The notes below the pieces were generated by a model that worked only from the letters and a program-made list of their open reading frames with translations, was not told the DNA's origin and ran no database searches. Below are positions 10,941 through 19,835 of a stretch of DNA of 34,102 bases, piece by piece. Within the stretch, counting starts at the first letter, position 1. Every line of letters begins with the position of its first letter. Origin of the DNA: Rhizobium sp. Q54 (lineage in GTDB: Bacteria > Pseudomonadota > Alphaproteobacteria > SHVV01); NCBI GenBank assembly GCA_945903685.1, contig CAMDOQ010000006.1, positions 1 to 34,102 of the forward strand, read 5' to 3'. The translations under genes were made by a program, and so were the position numbers.

Positions 10941-12691
10941 TGTGCGGGCTTGCCGGCCTGATGGCGTCGAACGCAGCGCCGGACCTCGCCGCGGTCGAGC
11001 GAATGGGGGCGGTCTTGGCGCATCGTGGGCCGGACGGCGAGGGCGTGCACGTCCGAGACGACGTCGCGATGACCCACCGCCGGCTCGCCATCATCGATGT
11101 CGCCGGCGGCGCACAGCCCCTGATCGACGCCAACGGCGTCGCGCTGATCGCCAACGGCGAGATTTACAACTATGTCGAACTCAAGCGCGATCTGCCGGAC
11201 GTCGACTATGCGACCGCCTCGGACTGCGAACCGCCGCTTCACTATTACGGCAAGCTCGGCGCCGGTTTCGCGTCCGTGCTCCGCGGCATGTACGCGATTG
11301 CGCTGCACGATCCGGTGCGCGCGCAACTGGTGCTGGTGCGCGATCCGTTCGGCATCAAGCCGCTGTATTACGCGCAAGGTGCTTTCGGCTTGGCTTTTGC
11401 CTCCGAGCCCAAGGCCTTGCTCGCCGCCGGCTTCGCCCGGCGCGTGGTCGCGGCCGAGACCCGCAACGAACTGCTGCAACTTCAATTCACGACCGGCGCC
11501 GAAACGATCTTTCCCGACATCAGGCGCGTGCTGCCGGGCGAAACATTGGTCGTAAGCCATGGCCGCATCATCGACCGGGTGCGCCGAGCGGCACTGCCCG
11601 ATGCCGCGCCGGCGGACTGGAGCGAGGACGAAGCGATGGCACGGCTCGACCGGGCGCTCCGCGACAGTGTCCGCGTTCACCAACGGTCGGACGTTCCCTA
11701 CGGCATGTTCCTCTCGGGTGGCATCGACAGCTCGGTGCTGCTCGCTTTGATGGCCGAGCTCAACGAGCGCCCGGTCGTCGCCTATACCGCCGGCTTCGCA
11801 GGCCAGGTCCACGACGAACGCGCGCACGCGCGGACCGTCGCCCGTCGGCTCGGCGCCACCCACATCGAGGTCGAGGTCGACGCCGACGACTTCTGGCGCA
11901 TGCTGCCGGCGATCGCGGCGGCGGTCGACGATCCGGCCGCCGACTACGCGATCGTCCCGACTTTCAAGCTTGCCCGCGAAGCCGCCAAGGACCTCAAAGT
12001 AGTGCTTACCGGCGAGGGCGGCGATGAGCTGTTCGCCGGCTACGGCCGCTACCGGTCGGTGCTGCGGCCGTGGTGGCGGGGCGGCCGCGTGATGCGGCCG
12101 CGCGGCATTTTCGATGGCCTCGACGTGCTGCGCGTCGATACCGCGGGCTGGCGCGACGGCATCGTCGAGGCCGAAACCGCGGCGGCCGTCGGCAACCGCA
12201 CGCGCCTTCAAGTGGCGCAGGCGGTCGACGGAATCGATTGGCTGCCCAACGACCTTCTGATCAAGCTCGATCGCTGCCTGATGGCGCACGGGCTCGAGGG
12301 CCGCACGCCGTTTCTCGATCCGGCCGTCGCCGAGGTGGCGTTCCGGCTGCCCGATCGCTTCAAGATCTGGCGCGGCAAGGGCAAGTACCTCTTGCGGCGG
12401 TGGCTCGAAGCGCGCGTCCCTGAGGCAGAGCCGTTTGCGCGCAAGCGCGGCTTTACCGTGCCGGTTGCGGAGTGGATTTCAGCCGCGGGACATAGGATCG
12501 GGCCGTTGGTGGCGCGCCAGCCGGCGATCGCAGAGATCGCCCGCACGAAGGAAGTGCAGGCCTTGTTTCGCTCGTCGAGCAAGCGGGCTGGCCTCGCCGC
12601 GTGGACCCTGCTTTTCTACGCCCTGTGGCACCGTTGCCACATCGACGGGCGCACGCCCGCGGGGGATACGTTCGACATGCTGGGCGACTGA
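10940..12691 (+). CDS. asnB: Asparagine synthase (glutamine-hydrolysing) / class II amidotransferase
   Basis: MCGLAGLM (Cys2 nucleophile), IANGEIYNY, SGGIDSSVLLALMAE PP-loop. Confidence 0.92.
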   Translation: MCGLAGLMASNAAPDLAAVERMGAVLAHRGPDGEGVHVRDDVAMTHRRLAIIDVAGGAQPLIDANGVALIANGEIYNYVELKRDLPDVDYATASDCEPPLHYYGKLGAGFASVLRGMYAIALHDPVRAQLVLVRDPFGIKPLYYAQGAFGLAFASEPKALLAAGFARRVVAAETRNELLQLQFTTGAETIFPDIRRVLPGETLVVSHGRIIDRVRRAALPDAAPADWSEDEAMARLDRALRDSVRVHQRSDVPYGMFLSGGIDSSVLLALMAELNERPVVAYTAGFAGQVHDERAHARTVARRLGATHIEVEVDADDFWRMLPAIAAAVDDPAADYAIVPTFKLAREAAKDLKVVLTGEGGDELFAGYGRYRSVLRPWWRGGRVMRPRGIFDGLDVLRVDTAGWRDGIVEAETAAAVGNRTRLQVAQAVDGIDWLPNDLLIKLDRCLMAHGLEGRTPFLDPAVAEVAFRLPDRFKIWRGKGKYLLRRWLEARVPEAEPFARKRGFTVPVAEWISAAGHRIGPLVARQPAIAEIARTKEVQALFRSSSKRAGLAAWTLLFYALWHRCHIDGRTPAGDTFDMLGD

Positions 12692-12708
12692 TACGAGCGG
12701 GGACGGGA

Positions 12709-14043
12709 ATGGCCACCTTCGACCTATTGATCCGCGACGGTACGCTGCTGACCACAAGCGGCGAGGAGCGGGCAGATATTGCGGTGCTCGATGGCCGCAT
12801 CGCCTTGATCGGCAGTCTCGGCCGCGCCACAGCCGCGACCACGATCGAGGCGAGGGGGCTTTACGTTCTGCCGGGGGTCATCGATACCCAGGTTCACTTC
12901 CGCGAGCCCGGCCTCACGCATAAGGAAGACTTCGAATCGGGAACCCGCGCGGCGGTCAAGGGCGGCGTCACCGCGGTCTTCGATATGCCCAACACCAAGC
13001 CGGCGATCGTCGACGAGGCCACGTTCGAGGACAAGTTCCGGGCGATACGAACGCGGTCGTGGTGCGACTTCGGGCTCTACGTCGGCGCCTCGCCCGCCAA
13101 TGTCGAGCGGCTCGAAGCGCTCGAACTGATGCCGGCCTGCGCCGGGGTCAAGGTCTTCATGGGCTCCTCGACCGGCGATCTCCTGATCCCCGACGACGAA
13201 ACCCTGAAGAAAGTACTGTTTGCCGGTCGCCGTCGGGTTGCCGTCCACTGCGAGGACGAACCGCGGCTGAAAGACCGCCGGCCGATTGCCGAGAAAGCCG
13301 GGCAACCCTCGGCGCATCCCGAGTGGCGCGACGAGCAGACTGCGTTCGAAGCGACCAGCCGGCTATTGGCGCTGGCGCGCCTCGCCGGGCGACGAGTGCA
13401 CGTCCTTCACGTTACCACCGGCCAGGAAATGGATCTGCTCGCCGGGCATCGCGACATCGCGACCATCGAAGTGACGCCGCAGCATCTGACGCTGGTCGCG
13501 CCAGAGTGTTACGAACGGCTGGGGACACGGGCACAGATGAACCCGCCGATTCGCGGCCTGATCCATCAGGAACGCTTGTGGCGCGCCGTCGCCGATGGCT
13601 TGGTCGACATGATCGGCTCGGATCACGCGCCGCATCTGCCCGACGAGAAAGCACGGCGGTATCCCGACAGTCCGTCGGGCATGCCAGGCGTGCAAACCCT
13701 GGTGCCGATCATGTTGGATCACGTCAACGCCGGCCGGCTCACCTTGCGGCGCTTCGTCGACTTGACGTCGGCCGGGCCGGCACGCGCCTTCGGTATCGCG
13801 CGCAAGGGGGCGGTCGCGGTCGGCTACGACGGCGACTTCACCATCGTCGATATGGCTGCCAAGCGCACCATTGCCGCCAGCTGGCTGGTCAGTAAGTGCG
13901 GCTGGTCCCCGTTCGAGGGCTGCGCCGTTACCGGCTGGCCGATCGCCACCATTATCCGCGGCCGCGTCGTCATGCTGCAGGGCGAGGTGATCGGCGAGCC
14001 CGCGGGATCGCGCCTGCGTTTCGTCGAAGCGCTCAGTCTTTAA
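12709..14043 (+). CDS. Dihydroorotase (class I, amidohydrolase superfamily)
   Basis: ATG 12709; PGVIDTQVHFREPGLTHKEDFESGTRAAVKGGVTAVFDMPNTKP...MIGSDHAPH. Confidence 0.88.
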   Translation: MATFDLLIRDGTLLTTSGEERADIAVLDGRIALIGSLGRATAATTIEARGLYVLPGVIDTQVHFREPGLTHKEDFESGTRAAVKGGVTAVFDMPNTKPAIVDEATFEDKFRAIRTRSWCDFGLYVGASPANVERLEALELMPACAGVKVFMGSSTGDLLIPDDETLKKVLFAGRRRVAVHCEDEPRLKDRRPIAEKAGQPSAHPEWRDEQTAFEATSRLLALARLAGRRVHVLHVTTGQEMDLLAGHRDIATIEVTPQHLTLVAPECYERLGTRAQMNPPIRGLIHQERLWRAVADGLVDMIGSDHAPHLPDEKARRYPDSPSGMPGVQTLVPIMLDHVNAGRLTLRRFVDLTSAGPARAFGIARKGAVAVGYDGDFTIVDMAAKRTIAASWLVSKCGWSPFEGCAVTGWPIATIIRGRVVMLQGEVIGEPAGSRLRFVEALSL

Positions 14044-14722
14044 CGCCGCCGTTGCGGCGCGCTTCGTCGCCCGGTAGGGGGGCCCGCACGGTCGCGTTCT
14101 CGATAAACAGCGTCGCGGTCTCGACCAGATCGGCGAAGCTCGCCGCCTTCATCTTGCTCATGACGTTGGCGCGGTGGGTTTCGACCGTTTTCGGGCTGAT
14201 GTTGAGCTTGTTGGCGATTTTCTTGTTCGAGTCGCCGCCGAGCAGCAGCGCCATCACCTCTTTTTCGCGCGCCGTCAATTGATCGTAGCGGGCGAGGTAG
14301 ACGCATCGCCGCGCCGCGCTCTTGCGCGCGTGGGCGTCCATCTCGATGCAGCGTTGCACGAGGTCGAGCAGTGCCTGGTTGCTGAACGGTTTTTGCAGCA
14401 GGTCGACAGCTCCGTTCTTCATCGCCTTGACGGCGGTCGGGACATCGACGTGCCCGGAAACGATGATGACCGGGTGGGCGTTGCCGAGGTCCTTGAGCCG
14501 GCGATGGACCTCGAGGCCGCTCATGCCGGGAAGCCGGATATCGAGGACAATGCAGCCGGGGCGACTGCCGTCGAGTTTGTCGAGGAATTCGGTGCCCGAG
14601 CCGTAGGCTTCGGGGCTAAGCCCGACCGCTTCGACGACGGCGCACATGGTTTCGCGCAATTCGGGATCGTCCTCAACGATAAAAACGGTCGCGGAGGCTT
14701 GAAGCGTCGTTACCGGTTGCAT
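14033..14722 (-). CDS. FixJ-family response regulator RR1 (REC + LuxR HTH)
   Basis: VFIVEDDPELRETMCAVVEAVGL...GCIVLDIRLPGMSGLEVHRRL...LTAREKEVMALLLGGDSNKKIANKLNISPKTVETHRANVMSKM. Confidence 0.93.
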   Translation of the reverse strand: MQPVTTLQASATVFIVEDDPELRETMCAVVEAVGLSPEAYGSGTEFLDKLDGSRPGCIVLDIRLPGMSGLEVHRRLKDLGNAHPVIIVSGHVDVPTAVKAMKNGAVDLLQKPFSNQALLDLVQRCIEMDAHARKSAARRCVYLARYDQLTAREKEVMALLLGGDSNKKIANKLNISPKTVETHRANVMSKMKAASFADLVETATLFIENATVRAPLPGDEARRNGGVKD

Positions 14723-14741
14723 GGATGTCCTTAATCTTCTC

Positions 14742-17700
14742 CTAGTCGGGTTCGTGGGCCCGGCTGGATCCGATTAGTTCTCGAATACGCAGGGCGACTT
14801 CATCGCGGTTGTAGGGCTTGTGCAGGAACGGAAGCGGCGGCGAGGCGGCGGCGGCAACGGTCGATTGCGACTCGTCACCCGACGCTACCACGATCTTGAG
14901 GCCGGGCGCGATTCCGAGCGCCGCTTTCGTCAACTGCCAACCGTTCATATCACCGGCTATCCCGAGGTCGGTGAGCATCACGTCGACCGGCGTTCGCCGC
15001 TTGATGATGCCGAGCGCGGTTTGCGCGTCGGCGACGGCAATCGTACGAAAGCCAAGCGTTTCGATCATGGCCCCAACCGTCTCACGCACGTCGGGATCGT
15101 CCTCGACCACCAGAACGGCACACTTGGCTTTTGGAGGGCTTTTTCCGGCGATCGGTTTCGCCGAAGCGAGGGGCGCCAGCGGTGGCGTGCTGGCGTACTC
15201 GCGTCCGATCGAGCGCGGCAAGTAGAGCGACACCGTCGTTCCACGTTTCTCCTCGCTGGCGACGCGGGCGAAACCGCCCGCCTGGTTGACAAACCCGTAG
15301 ACCAGCGCGAGGCCCAAACCGGTGCCGACGCCGACTTCCTTGGTGGTGAAGAACGGCTCGAAGGCGTGGCTCAACGTTTCGGCCGGCATGCCGATGCCGG
15401 TGTCGCTGACCGCGACCACCACATAGTCGCCGGGGGGGATACCGTCGCTCGCGTCGACGAGGGTCGTGTTGCGGACGACCACGGCGAGGGTTCCGCCGTC
15501 GGGCATGGCGTCGCGGGCATTGACGATGAGATTGACGAGCGACGACTCGGCCTGTACCGGGTCGACCAGCGTCGTCCACGATTTCTCGGCGTCGATCGCG
15601 ATCGTTATGCCGTGGGGCAGGGTCTGTTGCAGCATTTCGACCGTGCCGCGCGCGAGCGCGCCGAGATCGGTCGGCCGGTGCTGCTCGGGCTGCTTGCGGG
15701 CGAAGGCGAGCAGGCGCCGCGTGAGATCGGCGCCGCGGTTGGCGCCGCGCAGCGCGATCTCGACCCGCTTCTGGGCGAACGCGTCCTCGCGGAAGCGATC
15801 GCGCAACAGTTCGAGGTTGCCGGTGATCACCATCAACAGGTTGTTGAATTCGTGCGCGATGCCGCCGGTCAGCGTGCCGATGGCCTCGAGCTTTTGCGAT
15901 TGGCGCAAGGCTTCTTCGGCCTCCTTGCGTGCGGTGATGTCGATGGCCGCGACCTGCACGGCATTGGTCCCCTCCCAAGCGATCATGTTGCTCACCGCGA
16001 CGATCCACACCCGCGACCCGTCTTTCTTCAAGCCGCGATACTCGAAGCGGGCGGTGGCGATGTCGCCACCCAAGCGGGCGTCGCGCAAGGCTTGGAGCTT
16101 CAGCCGATCTTCGGGGGCGACCAACGAGTCGAGCGACGCCAGCACCCGAATCTCGTCGACGGCGTACCCGAAGATATCGGCAAACGCGCGGTTGGCGAAC
16201 AGGACGCCGGTATCGCTGAAAACGATCGTGCCCTGAACCGAGCTCTCGACCACGCCGCGAAACTTTTCTTCGCTCGCGCGCAGCGCCGCTTCCGCGCGTT
16301 TTCGGTCCGTAATTTCGAACAGGGTGCATAGGAACGCCGGCTGGTCCTGCCAGCGCACCGCCTGCACAGCGACGTCGATCCAGCAGCGCGAACCGTCGCG
16401 GCGGACGCCGCGAAATTCGTAGCGTGACGGCGCGCTGTCGCCGCGTTGGCGCGCCGCCGCGTACCCGCGCAACCGCGGTATTTCGCTTGGATCGAGCAGC
16501 GACCCGATCGACTCGAGCGCGAGATACTCGGCCGCCGAATCGAGCCCGTGAATCTTGGCGACCGCGTCGTTGGCGAACAACGGCTTCCACTTGGTGTCGA
16601 GGACGACGATCCCTTCGATCGATCCTTCGACCAGGTAGCGGAAGCGCGTTTCGTTCTCGCGCCGTTCCTTTTCGGCTTGCTTGAGCGCGCTGACATCGGT
16701 GGTCACGCCGAGCAGCATCGGTTGACCATCGATGTCGATCGCGACGGCCGAGTGCAAGGCGTGAATAGTTGCTCCGTTGCGGGCGCGCAACGTCACTTCG
16801 GCGTTGCGGATTTCGCCATCGTGGTCGAGCGTCGGTGCAACGCGGCTGCGTTCGTCGCGATCGACCCAGATACCGAGGTCGGTCGCGGTACGTCCGACCG
16901 CCTCGTCGCGCGACCACCCGAAGGTCTCGCACCACTTGTCGTTGACCGCGAACAGCACGCGGGTCGATGCGAACGTGATCGCGGTTGCAATCGGGCTCGC
17001 TTCGAACGCGCGGAAGAAGCGTTCGTTGGCGCGCCGGAGCTCGTTTTCGCTGTCGCGAAGCGGCGTTACATCGACGATCGCCGCAACCACCATCGCTTCG
17101 CCGTTGATTTCGGTTCGTTCGAAACCGCAGAGGGCGCGTACGATCCGACCGTCCGGCGCTCTGAAGTCGGCGGCTAGATCGCGTACGTAGTCCTTTCGGC
17201 GCAGACGGTCGTACGTGCGCTGACGCTCGGCTGGCTCGACCCAAAAGTCGAACTCGGCGGCACTTCGGCCGACCACCTGCTCGCGCCCGACGCCGAACAG
17301 TCTTACCCACTTGTCGTTGACCGCATGAACGATGTCGCCATCGAGCTTGACGATCGACATCGCGACCGGCGCGGCATGGAACGACTTGAAGAACCGCTCG
17401 TTGGCGAGCTCGGCCTCGCGTTCGGCGAGCTTGCGCGCGGTCACATCGCGGAAATGAACGACAAAACCGCTGACCGCCGCATCTTCGCTCTCGCGCCAGG
17501 TTGTCTCGAGGCTACGCCACGCGCCGTCATGACGCTGGAGACGCAATTCGATCGTACTCTCGCGACTGGCGGCATCCGAAACGACCCGTCGGGCACGATC
17601 GACATCGTCGGGGTGAACGATGTCGAATAGACGCCGACCCACGATCTCCGGCGGCTGCATGCCGAGCGTGGCCTTCACCGACGGACCCGCATAGCGTACG

Positions 17701-18428
17701 GTCGCATCGGGCGCGACGTTCATGACAATATCGCTCGCACTTTCGGTGAGCGCGCGAAAATAGGCTTCGCGAACGAAGAGCGCGTCGGATTTTTCTTTCA
17801 ATTCTTCGATCAAACTTTCGTTCTTGATGGCCATCTCGATGCCGCCAAGTAGCGCCGTATGAAGCCGCGCACCGCCCCGCTGGACAAATCCCAACCAAAC
17901 GATCGCGAGGATGGCGGCGGCGACCTCGAAACGCGTACCGAGAAGGAGATCGAATGTGCCGGGGCCGAGCGTTAACGCGGCGGAGAGCATCGCCAAGCGT
18001 GGACGGGCCGTTATGGTGATCGGTAGGCCCGTCGCTATCGCCAATACGAGTATAGAGAGAATTAGGTCGCCGGAATCGGGTAGGTCGGGAAGCGAAATGA
18101 GTCCGTGGAGGGAAACCAAGCCCCACAAGAGACCGGAGATCGGAAACGAGCTCACGACGATTTGCACCGCCCTCCGCGGCACCTCGTCTGTCGGGCGAAA
18201 ACGCAAATAGTACGCTGTGATTGCCAGCCGTAGGCAGCTTAGGCCGACCATGGCAGCGACCCATGATGCCGAGAACCCAACCAGATGGTTGTAAAACAAT
18301 TCGACGGCGACGATCGGCGTGACCAGAAGCGAAAAAATCGCCGAAGTCTTAGCCTGGGAAAAAAAGGCTGCGTTCAGGCGGCGCTCGCGCTCGGCCGTCG
18401 GATCGGGGCGGGTCGATGGACCGTGCAT
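14742..18428 (-). CDS. Multi-PAS hybrid sensor histidine kinase HK1 (N-terminal membrane domain, about 5 PAS, HisKA, HATPase_c, C-terminal REC)
   Basis: 1228 aa; five PAS-like repeats (starting FRALTESASDIV, FFKSFHAAPVAMSIV, FFRAFEASPIATAIT, FRYLVEGSIEGIV, FRGVVESSVQGTIV); H-box LTGGIAHEFNNLL; G-box GVGTGLGLALVYGF; REC VLVVEDDPDVRETV...VDVMLTDLGIAGDMNG. Confidence 0.95.
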   Translation of the reverse strand: MHGPSTRPDPTAERERRLNAAFFSQAKTSAIFSLLVTPIVAVELFYNHLVGFSASWVAAMVGLSCLRLAITAYYLRFRPTDEVPRRAVQIVVSSFPISGLLWGLVSLHGLISLPDLPDSGDLILSILVLAIATGLPITITARPRLAMLSAALTLGPGTFDLLLGTRFEVAAAILAIVWLGFVQRGGARLHTALLGGIEMAIKNESLIEELKEKSDALFVREAYFRALTESASDIVMNVAPDATVRYAGPSVKATLGMQPPEIVGRRLFDIVHPDDVDRARRVVSDAASRESTIELRLQRHDGAWRSLETTWRESEDAAVSGFVVHFRDVTARKLAEREAELANERFFKSFHAAPVAMSIVKLDGDIVHAVNDKWVRLFGVGREQVVGRSAAEFDFWVEPAERQRTYDRLRRKDYVRDLAADFRAPDGRIVRALCGFERTEINGEAMVVAAIVDVTPLRDSENELRRANERFFRAFEASPIATAITFASTRVLFAVNDKWCETFGWSRDEAVGRTATDLGIWVDRDERSRVAPTLDHDGEIRNAEVTLRARNGATIHALHSAVAIDIDGQPMLLGVTTDVSALKQAEKERRENETRFRYLVEGSIEGIVVLDTKWKPLFANDAVAKIHGLDSAAEYLALESIGSLLDPSEIPRLRGYAAARQRGDSAPSRYEFRGVRRDGSRCWIDVAVQAVRWQDQPAFLCTLFEITDRKRAEAALRASEEKFRGVVESSVQGTIVFSDTGVLFANRAFADIFGYAVDEIRVLASLDSLVAPEDRLKLQALRDARLGGDIATARFEYRGLKKDGSRVWIVAVSNMIAWEGTNAVQVAAIDITARKEAEEALRQSQKLEAIGTLTGGIAHEFNNLLMVITGNLELLRDRFREDAFAQKRVEIALRGANRGADLTRRLLAFARKQPEQHRPTDLGALARGTVEMLQQTLPHGITIAIDAEKSWTTLVDPVQAESSLVNLIVNARDAMPDGGTLAVVVRNTTLVDASDGIPPGDYVVVAVSDTGIGMPAETLSHAFEPFFTTKEVGVGTGLGLALVYGFVNQAGGFARVASEEKRGTTVSLYLPRSIGREYASTPPLAPLASAKPIAGKSPPKAKCAVLVVEDDPDVRETVGAMIETLGFRTIAVADAQTALGIIKRRTPVDVMLTDLGIAGDMNGWQLTKAALGIAPGLKIVVASGDESQSTVAAAASPPLPFLHKPYNRDEVALRIRELIGSSRAHEPD

Positions 18429-18436
18429 GTTCTCGC

Positions 18437-18492
18437 AAAAAAAACGCGCACCGCAGCGGTCGTCCCGCTGGGGCGACCCGCAGGGTGCGGTA
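18437..18492 (-). terminator. Intrinsic terminator-like hairpin + T8, ending 8 nt before the HK1 start codon (possible leader attenuator)
   Basis: Minus strand ACCGCACCCTGCGGGTCG-CCCCAGCGGGA-CGACCGCTGCGGTGCGCG-TTTTTTTT; CGCACC/GGTGCG and GGTCG/CGACC stems. Confidence 0.5.
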
Positions 18493-18584
18493 CGCTTTTA
18501 AGTACAACGATTATGCCGCTTAGCGGGAGGGAGGCCTAGCGCCTAGGATACGGAGGCGCCCTCCGGAAATACCCGGATACGACA

Positions 18585-18602
18585 GGTTGTATGGGGTAGC
18601 CG
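18585..18602 (+). promoter_or_regulatory. Candidate shared promoter/operator motif upstream of thiolase
   Basis: GGTTGTATGGGGTAGCCG, about 67 nt before ATG 18669; near match GGTTGTATAAGTAGCCCG at 20719-20736. Confidence 0.35.
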
Positions 18603-18668
18603 TTTTTCGCTTGCGACGCGTTTGCTGTATCTTGCTTTGTGCCGCCGCTACCAACAGAAAGGCAATCC

Positions 18669-19835
18669 ATGACTGCGTGCATCATCGGCTGGGGTCACAC
18701 CCGCTTCGGCAAGCTCGATGGCGTCGACCTGGAGGCGCTGGTCAAGACCGCGGCCGGCGAGGCTATTACCGACGCCGGGATCGCGCCGACCGACGTCGAC
18801 GCGATCTATCTCGGCTTCTACAACGGCGGCATGGATCCGCAGGAATTCGCCGCCTCGCTCGTCCTTCAGCTCGACCCCACGCTTCGCTTTACACCGGCGA
18901 CCCGGGTCGAGAACGCGTGCGCGACCGGTTCGGCCGCGATCTACCAGGGGATCGACGCGATCGATGCGAAACGGGCTCGGATCGTGCTGGCTGTCGGGGT
19001 CGAAAAGATGACGGCGACGGCGACCGCCGACGTCACCGCCTCGCTCGCTAAGTGTTCCTACGTTAAAGAGGAAGCGAGCCAGGGCATCACCTTCCCCGGC
19101 ATGTTCGCGCAGATGATGCAGCGTTACTATCAGCGGTACGGCGACAAATCGGATGCGATCGCGCGGATCGCGGCCAAGAACCATCGCAACGGCGCCAAGA
19201 ATCCGCTCGCCCACATGCAGAAGGATTTGGGCTTCGAGTTCTGCCGCCACGAGTCGGAGAAGAATCCCGTGGTCGTGCCGCCGCTCAAGCGGACCGATTG
19301 TTCGATGATTTCCGATGGCGCGGCGGCGGTGGTCCTGGCCGATGTCGAAACCGCGCTCGCGATGAAGAAAGCGATCGTGTTCCGGGCCCACGAGCACGTC
19401 CAGGACCTGCTGCCGATGCGCTCGCGCGATATCTTGAAAATGGAAGGCGGTCGCCGGGCCTGGCGCCGCGCGCTCGACGCGGCCGGTGTTTCGATCGCGG
19501 ACCTGTCGCTGGTCGAAACCCACGACTGTTTCACCATCGCGGAGCTGCTCGAGTACGAAGCGATGGGCTTGACGCCCGAGGGCGAGGGCGCGCGCGCGAT
19601 CGACGAGGGCTGGACCGAGCCCGGCGGGCGCCTACCCGTCAATCTGTCGGGCGGCCTCAAATCCAAAGGCCACCCGATCGGGGCGACCGGCGTTTCGATG
19701 CACGTGATGGCGGCGTCGCAACTCGCCGGAACCGCGGTCGGGGTTCAGCACCCGAACCCCAAGCTCGCCGGCGTCTTCAACATGGGTGGATCAGCGGTCG
19801 CGAACTACGTCTCGATTCTCGAACGGCTGCGCTGA
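18669..19835 (+). CDS. Thiolase-family protein (acetyl-CoA acetyltransferase / SCP-x thiolase-like)
   Basis: ATG 18669; Cys motif VENACATGSAAIYQGI and C-terminal KSKGHPIGATGVSMHVMAASQL...GVFNMGGSAVANYVSIL. Confidence 0.9.
   Translation: MTACIIGWGHTRFGKLDGVDLEALVKTAAGEAITDAGIAPTDVDAIYLGFYNGGMDPQEFAASLVLQLDPTLRFTPATRVENACATGSAAIYQGIDAIDAKRARIVLAVGVEKMTATATADVTASLAKCSYVKEEASQGITFPGMFAQMMQRYYQRYGDKSDAIARIAAKNHRNGAKNPLAHMQKDLGFEFCRHESEKNPVVVPPLKRTDCSMISDGAAAVVLADVETALAMKKAIVFRAHEHVQDLLPMRSRDILKMEGGRRAWRRALDAAGVSIADLSLVETHDCFTIAELLEYEAMGLTPEGEGARAIDEGWTEPGGRLPVNLSGGLKSKGHPIGATGVSMHVMAASQLAGTAVGVQHPNPKLAGVFNMGGSAVANYVSILERLR

Noticed and set aside
10907-12289. 460-aa minus-strand ORF antisense to asnB
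   Set aside because: Shadow ORF; asnB on the plus strand has all catalytic motifs.
14820-16331. 503-aa plus-strand ORF antisense to HK1
   Set aside because: Composition typical of the antisense of a high-GC gene (many D/R/G/A, no motifs).
15082-17310. 742-aa minus-strand ORF overlapping HK1 in another frame
   Set aside because: Arg/Ala-rich low-complexity translation without domain motifs; the HK1 frame carries clear PAS/HisKA/REC motifs. High-GC shadow ORF.
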